Source: Fidelibacterota bacterium
Lineage (GTDB): Bacteria > Fidelibacterota > Marinisomatia > Marinisomatales > TCS55
Assembly (NCBI GenBank): GCA_014382015.1
Contig: JACNKN010000039.1
Location: 1-59,244, forward strand
DNA: 59,244 nucleotides
Direction: 5' to 3'
Shown: positions 37,831-45,940 of the stretch, piece by piece
Numbering within the stretch: position 1 is the first letter of the stretch
Layout of the letters: every line of letters starts with the position of its first letter
The notes under the pieces: model-generated
What the model was told of the DNA's origin: nothing
The model's database searches: none
The model's input: only the letters and a program-made list of their open reading frames with translations
Program-made: the position numbers and the translations under genes

Positions 37831-40791
37831 CTATTCCTCTTTACTTTTTCCTTCTTCCTTTTTCAGTTCTTCCATCAATTTTTGTGCGACTGGATCGTTG
37901 GGGTTTTTATCCAACCAATCAGCCAAAACGGCTTCTGCTTTCGGCACCATATCCAATTTTTTATACGTAAAAACTAGAGAGGAAACAATTTGAGTAAAAC
38001 TCTGTCGCCAAGCATCCATTTCTTTTTGGGATGCGCGTCGGTCGCCATTTTCAATATCTTTAAAATCTCTATATAAATCTTCAAAAATAGATTGGCCAAT
38101 TTCAAATGAATCCAATTGGGAAATATATACCTGGCCATAGTCTAATCGATCTCGAATATTTAGATGCTCTCTAATAACTAAATTACCCAATATTCGTCTT
38201 AATTCATCCTTATTCCCCAATTCGCCGAACAATCGACCCACCTGGTAATAGAGATCTTTGGAATCATACCGAATGGTTTTTTCAGGAATATTGTCCTGCA
38301 TTTTTGTCAGGACTTCTAATGCTTTATTGCGGTGGATATCTGATTGGTCCTTATCAGTCCTTTCAAAATCCTTAAATCCCATATAATGGAATGCGGCCAA
38401 TTGCATGTAGGCGCTGCGAAGATTCTGTAAAAGACGGATATTTGTAGTGGGAAAATAAAAGACATCTTCTCGTCCCAGGTTTCTAAATAGGTATCCGGGC
38501 TTATAACTTTTGGACCAAATTTTATCTTCCAATTCATTCCAATCGTTTGCTTCTAAATCCTGTTCCCAAATTTCAGAACCATAGCCAGACATAAGGTTCG
38601 TCCACATTCTTTCCTCATTAATCGGATTTCTCCCATCCACATTATGGGGTCTTAATCGGTAAACCAATCCTTCCATTTCTAAGAAGGGTTCTAATCCAAG
38701 TCGATTAGATGCGGGCACAGTGACGGCAAAATAAATAGGGTAATTCCATTGAGCATCACTAATGATTTTTAATATCATCATATCTTTCACCATAAGCGCG
38801 GCGCCGGCAAATGTGGGGTTCACTTTCCACTGAATAAATCCTTCTTTATTTTTATCTGACTTGGGTGCAGGGATTTGCACATTTCGTGCTTTCCAAGGCT
38901 GAAGCCCAGAAGCCACTTCCATCACTTGAGGATCTGTTAAATTAATAAACCTTTCAAGTTCACGACCTTCCGGATCCACTCGTCCTCTTCGAGAATCTCG
39001 AATTTGCCGAATATACCATTCCGTGTTCAGGAGACTAAGATTGGCGATGGTCACATCTGTCCGCACACCTTCCACTTCCTGCAAATACCAGAGGGGAAAT
39101 GTGTCGTTATCCCCATTCGTAAATAATATGGCGTTTGGTTCACAAGACTGCAAAATATTATAACTATAATCCCAGGCCAAGCGATTATCGGATCGATCAT
39201 GTTCATGATAATTTGCTTTCAACATCATACCGGGCATCCCTAACAGCAAAAGGGTCATGGCGCCTATGACTGTATTATTTGACATTGGTTTATCTTTAAG
39301 CAATAATCGAATTTTGTCTCCCATTGCAGCAACAGCAATACTGATCCATATTGAAAATGCAAAGAAACTCCCCACATAAGAATAATCTCGTTCCCGAGGC
39401 TGGGGATTGTCCTGATTGACAAATATGATAATGGCGAGCCCCATCATAAGAAATAAACTAAATACAGAAAATGCTTGTTCTCGATCTCGCTGAAAATGGT
39501 AAAACATCCCCCACAGACCAAATAGAAATGCCAGAGGAAACCCAAACTGAAACCAATCTACCCCATCTTCTTTGGTGTTGGCGCCGTAGGCCGTTACCCA
39601 ATCATCGGTACTAGGCCCTCGTCCGGCAAATTGCCATAAAAAGTATCGCCAATACATTTTTTTAACCTGGTAATTCCAGAAATAGCCCCACTGTTTATCC
39701 AACCGATAAGTTTTATACTTTCGCTCTTGACTGGAGGAGTAATTACGACCACCTTTTACAGGTCTTCCCACCACCTCATGCTTAGGTGGTAAACCTGTAA
39801 ATCGACGCGGGAATTGGGTCATTTGACCATATTGTTCCCGTTCCATATAGGCAATAGCCCGTGGTACGGTAGAAGGGTCATTTTCGTTAATGGCTGGCTG
39901 TTGACCGGAGCGAATAAATATGGTGGCATAGCTGGAATACCCTATCAAAATGAGTACAATAGATGTGAGAGCCAATGCATATCGAAATTGCTTCTTGATA
40001 ATCGTGAAAATCATTCCTCCCACAATAACCAAACTGAGAACAACCACCAAATTCAATCCAATAGCATTCACCAACTTTGGCATACCGTTGATAATTCCTG
40101 TATTGATGACCAAAAATACCACACCGGTTATGACGGACGTAATTAAAAATCCTTTATATGAAAATTCATATTTTCGAAAATATATGATGAGGGCAATAAA
40201 TGGGAGGGCCAAAAGATTCAACAAATGAATTCCGGTGGCTAAACCAATCATATAGGCAATAATGAGAATATATCGTTCATTCCCTTTTTCATCAGCCCTT
40301 TCTTGCCAGTGGAGGATGAGCCAAACCACAATGGCCGTGAAAAATGTAGAAAACCCATACACTTCTGCCTCCACTGCATTGAACCAATGGGAATCGGTAA
40401 ATGCAAATGTGAGGGCTCCCACCAAAGAACCGCCAAATGTAATAATGGCATCCATGGCGGATTCAATTTTACCACGATAATTCGAAATCAGTTTCACAGT
40501 TGAGAGATAAAGATACATGACTGCCAAAGCACTAACAATGGGGGATATCAAATTGATTCGGAAAGCAATATCCGGGTTGAAGGGAATCATGGAAAAAACG
40601 CGACCGATGATTAAATATAAGGGACTCCCCGGTGGATGTGGTACTCCTAAAATAAATGATGTGGCAATGAATTCACCCGAATCCCAATATGGCACAGTAT
40701 CTGCCATGGTTAAGAGGTACACAATAAAGGATACCACAAGGGCAACACCGGCAATTATGCGATTGACTTTTATATAATCAGAATGGATCAA
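37831..40791 (-). CDS. DUF2723 polytopic membrane protein (glycosyltransferase-C-like)
   Basis: 986 residues. About the first 520 residues hold 12 or so membrane segments with the DUF2723 start VPYWDSGEFIATSF and GVPHPPGSPLY. The Asp-Ser-Gly-Glu motif in the first loop resembles the catalytic acidic loop of GT-C glycosyltransferases (TMEM260 is a eukaryotic relative). The C-terminal third is soluble and partly TPR-like. A role in glycosylating exported proteins is plausible; the reaction here is inferred. It overlaps the DUF1844 gene by four bases. Confidence 0.85.
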   Translation of the reverse strand: MIHSDYIKVNRIIAGVALVVSFIVYLLTMADTVPYWDSGEFIATSFILGVPHPPGSPLYLIIGRVFSMIPFNPDIAFRINLISPIVSALAVMYLYLSTVKLISNYRGKIESAMDAIITFGGSLVGALTFAFTDSHWFNAVEAEVYGFSTFFTAIVVWLILHWQERADEKGNERYILIIAYMIGLATGIHLLNLLALPFIALIIYFRKYEFSYKGFLITSVITGVVFLVINTGIINGMPKLVNAIGLNLVVVLSLVIVGGMIFTIIKKQFRYALALTSIVLILIGYSSYATIFIRSGQQPAINENDPSTVPRAIAYMEREQYGQMTQFPRRFTGLPPKHEVVGRPVKGGRNYSSSQERKYKTYRLDKQWGYFWNYQVKKMYWRYFLWQFAGRGPSTDDWVTAYGANTKEDGVDWFQFGFPLAFLFGLWGMFYHFQRDREQAFSVFSLFLMMGLAIIIFVNQDNPQPRERDYSYVGSFFAFSIWISIAVAAMGDKIRLLLKDKPMSNNTVIGAMTLLLLGMPGMMLKANYHEHDRSDNRLAWDYSYNILQSCEPNAILFTNGDNDTFPLWYLQEVEGVRTDVTIANLSLLNTEWYIRQIRDSRRGRVDPEGRELERFINLTDPQVMEVASGLQPWKARNVQIPAPKSDKNKEGFIQWKVNPTFAGAALMVKDMMILKIISDAQWNYPIYFAVTVPASNRLGLEPFLEMEGLVYRLRPHNVDGRNPINEERMWTNLMSGYGSEIWEQDLEANDWNELEDKIWSKSYKPGYLFRNLGREDVFYFPTTNIRLLQNLRSAYMQLAAFHYMGFKDFERTDKDQSDIHRNKALEVLTKMQDNIPEKTIRYDSKDLYYQVGRLFGELGNKDELRRILGNLVIREHLNIRDRLDYGQVYISQLDSFEIGQSIFEDLYRDFKDIENGDRRASQKEMDAWRQSFTQIVSSLVFTYKKLDMVPKAEAVLADWLDKNPNDPVAQKLMEELKKEEGKSKEE

Positions 40792-41192
40792 GTTTTAGTC
40801 TTTCTTTTTTTATTTGCCTTTTTGGCTTTCTTTTTTGCTTTGGGCTTTTCTTCAACTTCTGCTTCAGCCCCTTCAGTATCACTGGATTCACCGGACTCTT
40901 CTGACTGTGCAGCGCCCTCGCTGCCCTTTTTCTGTTCGTCGATGAAGTTGAGTTTCAATTCGCTCAGGCTATGGATAATATATTGTTCTTCCCATTCGCT
41001 GAGGTTTCCCTTCATTTTAACCTGAAGCATATCCAATAGATCGATATAGTAAGAAGCTTGATCCAGATTGCGATCTAAAGTATCATTCACAGGGTTTTTT
41101 ACTTTTCCTAATGATATCCATGCACTTTGGACAAAGGTATTCACCAAATGGATAAATAATTGATCTTCTTTTTTTAATTGTTCTTCAGCCAT
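40788..41192 (-). CDS. DUF1844 protein with charged tail
   Basis: 134 residues. Residues 1-90 fit DUF1844: LFIHLVNTFVQSAWISLGKV then LDQASYYIDLLDMLQVKMKGNLSEWEEQYI. The last 45 residues are low-complexity, first acidic (SEESGESSDTEGAEAEVEE) and then Lys-rich. Function of the family unknown. AAGGA lies upstream of the ATG. First gene of the operon with DUF2723. Confidence 0.82.
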   Translation of the reverse strand: MAEEQLKKEDQLFIHLVNTFVQSAWISLGKVKNPVNDTLDRNLDQASYYIDLLDMLQVKMKGNLSEWEEQYIIHSLSELKLNFIDEQKKGSEGAAQSEESGESSDTEGAEAEVEEKPKAKKKAKKANKKRKTKT

Positions 41193-41301
41193 AATTTTCC
41201 TTGAAAGTTGCTTATATTCAATTTTATTAAAAATGTTTCAAAAACAGCCGATGAAAATACACAATATTCAATGATATATTGAATATCCAATATTCAAAAA
41301 A

Positions 41302-41371
41302 TTTACGAAATATTCACTCGCTCCAATTTATCCTGATATTCCGCCATGAAGCACATACGGATTAGTTCATG
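41302..41371 (-). pseudogene. recG: 3' fragment of a second recG (scar)
   Basis: 70 bases matching the end of the intact recG (42116-42185) with three mismatches. Read on the minus strand it gives HELIRMCFMAEYQDKLERVN and IS followed by TAA, i.e. the last 22 codons and stop of a recG (Arg to Cys and Asp to Glu changes, one silent). Similarity ends one base after the stop codon. Its first bases supply the stop codon of the 165-residue gene upstream. See the finding on the recG locus. Confidence 0.88.
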
Positions 41372-41864
41372 CTATTGGTAGTCTAAAAATATTGGAAAAC
41401 AATATAAAAAAGGAAAAAAGTTGAAATGGTAAAGTATGCATCATTCTTAACGCAACAATACTGCTCGTGTAAGTTTTTTCATACTGCCGCCGAACAGATT
41501 TGTCTTCAAATACATATTCGTAATACCTTTTTCCCGGAATTTCGATAGGTATAATAAATACTGATGATATCCCAATCATATTTAAAAACATAAACAACGG
41601 CCCACCATACGATGAACCTGACTGGTCAAAATCTTCCTCCATAATGGCAAGTAGTTTTCCTGGAATAAGAGGAAGGGTCCCTATCCCTACCCATTTTAAT
41701 GAGCCGGAGTTTTTAAAATCTTCATATGCATCCTGTTTGGCCAAGCGAATAACATCCGGTATATTTTCAAACCGTAATGTATCGGGGATTGGTTGCGCCA
41801 TTAAATTAGTAAAAACAAAGATTGCAAATATTATACATTTTAATTTTTGAAATAATGATACCAT
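41367..41864 (-). CDS. Unknown exported membrane protein, cargo gene B of the recG locus
   Basis: 165 residues, unrecognised. Signal-like start (FAIFVFTNLMAQ), a polar stretch, a hydrophobic segment about 90-112 (GGPLFMFLNMIGISSVFIIP) and a hydrophobic C-terminus (about 140-160). It lies between the intact recG and the 3' recG scar, and its terminal TGA falls in the scar, so its present C-terminus may differ from the ancestral one. More AT-rich than recG. Confidence 0.55.
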   Translation of the reverse strand: MVSLFQKLKCIIFAIFVFTNLMAQPIPDTLRFENIPDVIRLAKQDAYEDFKNSGSLKWVGIGTLPLIPGKLLAIMEEDFDQSGSSYGGPLFMFLNMIGISSVFIIPIEIPGKRYYEYVFEDKSVRRQYEKTYTSSIVALRMMHTLPFQLFSFFILFSNIFRLPIA

Positions 41865-42115
41865 AAATATATGAGGCTCTAATTTATCAATAGTTTAGGG
41901 AAAATTAAAATTTATTATTATTTCTATGTTCTTTTGCCCCCAATAAATCGGGATCGTCGACTCGATACAAATAATGTCCGACAACCATCTCTGGTTGTCG
42001 TTAACCCTGGCGAAAGCATACGCTACGTCAATCAACCTGCCCGCCCTCCACTCCTATCGGTATATCGGGAGCAGGCGGGGGATGATTGACGGACATGAAA
42101 GAAAAGGAAAAGCAC
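41865..42115. repeat. REP-like hairpins downstream of recG
   Basis: Non-coding 250 bases. A perfect 9-bp hairpin CGACAACCA-TCTC-TGGTTGTCG is at 41979-42000. A larger imperfect inverted repeat has outer arms CGTCAATCA (42026-42034) and TGATTGACG (42083-42091), with GC-rich inner arms CCCGCC and GGCGGG. The second could act as the recG terminator, although no T-run follows. Both resemble small dispersed palindromes and lie within cargo segment B. Confidence 0.65.
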
Positions 42116-42116
42116 T

Positions 42117-44207
42117 TTACGAAATATTCACCCGGTCCAATTTATCCTGATATTCCGCCATGAAGCGCATACGGATTAGTTCATGTTGTGGTTGATTCAA
42201 ATTCGGGTCATCTTTCACCAATTCAAAAGCCGCTTGGCGTGCTTGTCGCAAAATGGGCCCATCGGTTACCATATCGGCAATTTTATATTTTAAGAACCCA
42301 CTCTGGCGAATACCAAAAAATTCTCCCGGTCCGCGGATTTTTAAATCTTCATCTGAAATGACAAAACCGTCATTGGTGGATTCCATAATTCGCAGACGTT
42401 TTTTCGAATTGTCCGTGAAATTCCGCCGGACAAGAATGCAGTAACTTTTTTCACTCCCCCGTCCCACACGGCCTCGAAGCTGATGGAGTTGGGTCAAGCC
42501 AAAGCGGTCCGCATGTTCAATGAGCATTACCGTAGCATTGGGAATATCAATCCCCACTTCAATCACCGTGGTAGAAATCAAAATATGAATTTCATTTCGA
42601 GCATAAGCATCCATGACAGCGTCTTTTTCATCTTTTTTCATGCGTCCGTGAATAAGGCCTACTATTAATTCCGGAAATATTTTTTCTGAAAGATTGGCGT
42701 GCATTTCTACTGCGGCGGCTAAGTCCGATTTTTCTGTCTCTTCTACCAATGGATAGACCACCATACACTGACGGCCAGCGGCAACTTCGCTCTTCATAAA
42801 ATCGTATACTTTTTTCAGACGAGTTTCCTCTACCACTTTGGTTACCACAGGAATTCGATTTTTCGGCATTTCATCAATAATGGATAAATCCATATCGCCA
42901 TGATACGTAATGGCCAATGTGCGCGGTATTGGTGTGGCAGTCATGGCCAATAAATGAGGATTCAGTCCTTTCGATGTAAGATCGCCCCGTTGGAGAACAC
43001 CAAACCGGTGCTGCTCATCCACAATAGCCAAACCCAATGATTTGAATTGTACATCCTTTTGAATGAGTGCATGGGTGCCGATAATAATATCAATCCGCCC
43101 TTCGGCCAATCCATCAAGGATGGCCCGTCTTTCTTTGGTGGGAGTACCGCCTACCAAAATAGCGCAAGTCATGTGGGCCGTTTCTGCATGTTTTTTGAAT
43201 GAAAATAAATGCTGATGGGCCAAAATTTCCGTCGGCGCCATAACGGCCACCTGCACATTGTTGGCTACGGCAATGGCCGCTGCCAAGACAGACACAATCG
43301 TTTTCCCAGAGCCCACATCTCCCTGCAAAAGTCGGTTCATAGAAAATGGTCGCGCCATATCATCCTTAATTTCTTTGATCACTTTTTTCTGGGCATCTGT
43401 CAATTCAAAATCAAGACTATCAGAAATGAGTTTAACTTGAGGACCAATTTTGTTTAATGCTTTCGTTCCCGTTTGCTGGAGAGAGGACTTTCGCAAGGCC
43501 ATGAGCATTTGAAGAAAATAGTGTTCATCAAATTTTAAGCGGTGAGTAGCGGCCTTCAGCACATCTTCTGACTCGGCGAAATGGATATTCCGTAGGGCAC
43601 TGTTAATATGGATGAGTGCATTGGCTTTGCGGAATTCTGGGGAAAAATGGTCGGGAATTTCTTTCAGACCATCAGAGATGGTTTTTATAAGCCGCCTCAG
43701 TCCCCGACTGTCCAATCGTGTTTTTTTCAATTCAGAGGGAATGGAATAGAGCGGAATCACCAAACCGGAATTCACAGGATCTTCATCGTCTTTTAGTTTA
43801 TCATATTCCGGATGAACAATCTGGAAGCCGTTGAAAAATTCTACTTTGCCATTCACGGCCAATCGGTCCCCCACCTTGATGGCCTTTTTGATATACCTGG
43901 CCCCATTGAACCAAGTGAGCGTCATCATACCTTTTCCGTCGGACAAAATGGCCTGAAAGTATTGTCGTCGTTTTCCCCGTCTCATATCCGCTGCTTCTAC
44001 TTTACCGATAACAGTGGCTGCCATATCTCTTTTGAGTTTAGAAATTGGTGTAACCGTGGTTCGGTCTAAATGCTTCCTTGGGTAATAATGAAGCAAATCA
44101 GACACTGTATTAATGCCGATGGCTGATAATGCATCCGCCCGAGCGGGGCCGACACCTTTAATGGATTGGAGAGATGTGGATGTGGTTAGGGAGTTCACAG
44201 TAGGCAA
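42117..44207 (-). CDS. recG: ATP-dependent DNA helicase RecG
   Basis: 696 residues, full length. RecG regresses stalled replication forks and processes branched DNA. The N-terminal wedge/OB domain (about 1-220) is followed by Walker A LLQGDVGSGKT, DEQHRFG, LAMTATPIPRTLA and the late QLRGRVGRG motif. The predicted start is TTG with only a weak GAAAG upstream. The frame upstream has no ATG, and similarity to the recG fragment at 45592-45815 stops right at this start. It is flanked by cargo genes on both sides. Confidence 0.95.
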   Translation of the reverse strand: MPTVNSLTTSTSLQSIKGVGPARADALSAIGINTVSDLLHYYPRKHLDRTTVTPISKLKRDMAATVIGKVEAADMRRGKRRQYFQAILSDGKGMMTLTWFNGARYIKKAIKVGDRLAVNGKVEFFNGFQIVHPEYDKLKDDEDPVNSGLVIPLYSIPSELKKTRLDSRGLRRLIKTISDGLKEIPDHFSPEFRKANALIHINSALRNIHFAESEDVLKAATHRLKFDEHYFLQMLMALRKSSLQQTGTKALNKIGPQVKLISDSLDFELTDAQKKVIKEIKDDMARPFSMNRLLQGDVGSGKTIVSVLAAAIAVANNVQVAVMAPTEILAHQHLFSFKKHAETAHMTCAILVGGTPTKERRAILDGLAEGRIDIIIGTHALIQKDVQFKSLGLAIVDEQHRFGVLQRGDLTSKGLNPHLLAMTATPIPRTLAITYHGDMDLSIIDEMPKNRIPVVTKVVEETRLKKVYDFMKSEVAAGRQCMVVYPLVEETEKSDLAAAVEMHANLSEKIFPELIVGLIHGRMKKDEKDAVMDAYARNEIHILISTTVIEVGIDIPNATVMLIEHADRFGLTQLHQLRGRVGRGSEKSYCILVRRNFTDNSKKRLRIMESTNDGFVISDEDLKIRGPGEFFGIRQSGFLKYKIADMVTDGPILRQARQAAFELVKDDPNLNQPQHELIRMRFMAEYQDKLDRVNIS

Positions 44208-44209
44208 AA
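43986..44209. repeat. Direct repeat, 5' part of intact recG
   Basis: 224 bases aligning without gaps to 45592-45815. I count 21 mismatches (about 91 percent identity), mostly at third codon positions. The upper boundary is at the recG start codon (GGCAAAA on the forward strand). Confidence 0.9.
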
Positions 44210-44235
44210 ATTTACTTTCATTGCCAATTCTTTCT

Positions 44236-44934
44236 TTACTTCATTACCACCAATTTCTTTGTATCAGTAAACTCAGGAGTTACAATTTGATACAGGTATA
44301 TACTTGCGGCGATCTCTTCGCGAGCATTATCTTTAATATTCCAACTAACCGTATGAAAACCGGCTGATTTGGAGTTATTTATCAAAGTTTTGACGAGTTG
44401 CCCTTTCAGGTTGTACACATTAATTCTGACCTGTGAATCTCTCGGGAGACTATACCGAATCGTAGTGACGGGGTTGAACGGGTTGGGATAGTTTTGCTTC
44501 AACTCATATTGATCAGGAATAACCGGATTAAGTATATTTTTTATATTTGTTAATTTGTAAAAGGTCTCTCCCCAAGTTGATACATAGTTTGACCGCCCAG
44601 AACTACTTTGATTATTATCAATAGCGACCACATAATAATTAAACTGATCATAAGCATCCCCAACAGATTTCAGAATGACTTCTAAATCAGTATACTGCGT
44701 ACCAGTTGTAGAGCCAATCAAATTCCCATTTTCATCTGTGTACCCTTCTCTAATTGTGATAGGATATTCAGTGTTAACTAATATATATGCATTTTTAATT
44801 GGCTCGATATTTTGTGTTTCAGGATTAAAATATGAGGCATTCCCACTAATAATTGTTTGACTCAATATTTTAGTTAAAATAATTATATGAAACATCGAAA
44901 ATTGAACCATTTTTAATGTTTTAGATTTTATCAA
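44236..44934 (-). CDS. Type IX secretion substrate, cargo gene A1 of the recG locus
   Basis: 232 residues. N-terminal hydrophobic signal (about 10-25), a carboxypeptidase-regulatory-like beta domain with an Asn/Gly-rich surface, then a C-terminal sorting domain of about 85 residues starting YELKQNYPNPFNPVTTIRYS and continuing VYNLKGQLVKTL and ending KLVVMK. This is the por-secretion type A sorting signal, so the protein should be exported by type IX secretion and anchored or released at the surface. It lies between the intact recG and the 5' recG fragment. Confidence 0.85.
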   Translation of the reverse strand: MIKSKTLKMVQFSMFHIIILTKILSQTIISGNASYFNPETQNIEPIKNAYILVNTEYPITIREGYTDENGNLIGSTTGTQYTDLEVILKSVGDAYDQFNYYVVAIDNNQSSSGRSNYVSTWGETFYKLTNIKNILNPVIPDQYELKQNYPNPFNPVTTIRYSLPRDSQVRINVYNLKGQLVKTLINNSKSAGFHTVSWNIKDNAREEIAASIYLYQIVTPEFTDTKKLVVMK

Positions 44935-44948
44935 AATATAACTCCTTT

Positions 44949-45437
44949 TTACTTAATTAAGTTTAGAATAGCCATTTCAGGAATCAACCATTTTTTCAAA
45001 TCACCATCAAAGGATAGATGCTGGGTTGAAATAATTGTGTCTGCATTTGCGATATAGTATTTATTTGTATCTATGACATTGGTAAAATCGTGAAAAGTAA
45101 TTATGATTGTGTCTGAGACACTATATGGGAATAAAATAGAAAAATCATCTATTCCAATTTTTTTAAGCCCATCATTACAGGATGATGATTCTTCATATAT
45201 AACGGGAATTCCTTTGTCAAAAAAGTAATTTCCCTCTTTAGATAAATGAGTGGAATCAAAAAGTAACGGCTGAGGATAAAGAAGTGTTCTATATAAAAAT
45301 AATTTATCATCAGAATAACTAATCTTAGATATGTCTGTGAATACCCCTCCTGCAGGTTCATGAACAATCTCCCTTCGTTGAGCAGGGCATCCCATTAATA
45401 AGAAGAAAATGAATAATAGTTTTCTTTGATATTTCAC
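44949..45437 (-). CDS. Unknown lipoprotein, cargo gene A2 of the recG locus
   Basis: 162 residues. The signal ends LLMGC (Cys17) followed by Pro-Ala, so it is a predicted lipoprotein. The rest is beta-rich and Ser/Asp-rich (KISYSDDKLFLYRTLLY, IITFHDFTNVIDTNKYY). No family recognised. It is 14 bases upstream of the T9SS substrate gene on the same strand, so the two are probably co-expressed. Confidence 0.6.
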   Translation of the reverse strand: MKYQRKLLFIFFLLMGCPAQRREIVHEPAGGVFTDISKISYSDDKLFLYRTLLYPQPLLFDSTHLSKEGNYFFDKGIPVIYEESSSCNDGLKKIGIDDFSILFPYSVSDTIIITFHDFTNVIDTNKYYIANADTIISTQHLSFDGDLKKWLIPEMAILNLIK

Positions 45438-45477
45438 CAGAAAAGAATTTAATCCTAACCTGAATATAAAATAATGA

Positions 45478-45831
45478 TTAATTAAGCATTAGCTGGCCCG
45501 CCGCATTGTTATTCACCGCCATGGCCGATTGGGCTCCTGTGAGAGCAGACAGAAATCCCTTTACATGATCTTGGCGCTTGCCACGACGTAAATCCGCTGC
45601 TTCTACTTTTCCAATTATAGTGGCTTCCATATCTCTTTTGAGTTTAGAAATTGGTGTAACCGTGGTGCGGTCTAAATGCTTTCGGGGATAATAATGAAGC
45701 AAATCAGACACTGTATTTATACCGATTGCAGATAAAGCCTCCGCCCGGGCCGGGCCAATACCTTTAACGGATTGGAGAGATGTGGATGTGGTTAGGGAGT
45801 TCACAGTAGGCAAAATAAGGACTTTTTCCAC
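45478..45831 (-). pseudogene. recG: 5' fragment of a second recG with foreign tail
   Basis: 117-codon ORF (possible GTG start). From its Leu7 onward for about 79 codons it matches RecG residues 1-80 with only a few conservative changes (I16V, V19I, D25E and similar). After RRGKR the similarity stops, and 30 unrelated codons follow (ending NNNAAGQLMLN). No helicase domain remains. The ORF may still be translated as a short wedge-domain-like peptide, but is best read as the remnant of an older recG. Confidence 0.88.
45592..45815. repeat. Direct repeat, 5' part of remnant recG
   Basis: Partner of 43986-44209 at a constant offset of 1606 bases. The differences are mainly synonymous, which is what one expects between two functional recG alleles and not from decay after a recent duplication. 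Confidence 0.9.
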
Positions 45832-45851
45832 GCCAATAGATGTGGATTAAA

Positions 45852-45925
45852 AATAAGTAAAAAAGCAGAAGGGAGAAGTTTCCTTAATGGAATAATATTG
45901 GATTCCTTCTTCCTTTTTACTTATT
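45852..45925 (-). terminator. Long inverted repeat after the valS operon
   Basis: Forward AATAAGTAAAAAAGCAGAAG (from 45852) is largely complementary to CTTCTTCCTTTTTACTTATT (to 45925), about 18 of 20 paired. On the minus strand it lies 16 bases past the DUF4139 stop and its 3' arm is T-rich, consistent with a terminator. Confidence 0.5.
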
Positions 45926-45940
45926 CCTTGTCACTTCCTG

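Noticed and set aside
42117-44207. Idea that recG lost its start codon through the insertion
   Set aside because: The remnant also has TTG at the equivalent codon, with only a possible GTG upstream, so TTG may be the native start in both. Loss of the start cannot be claimed.
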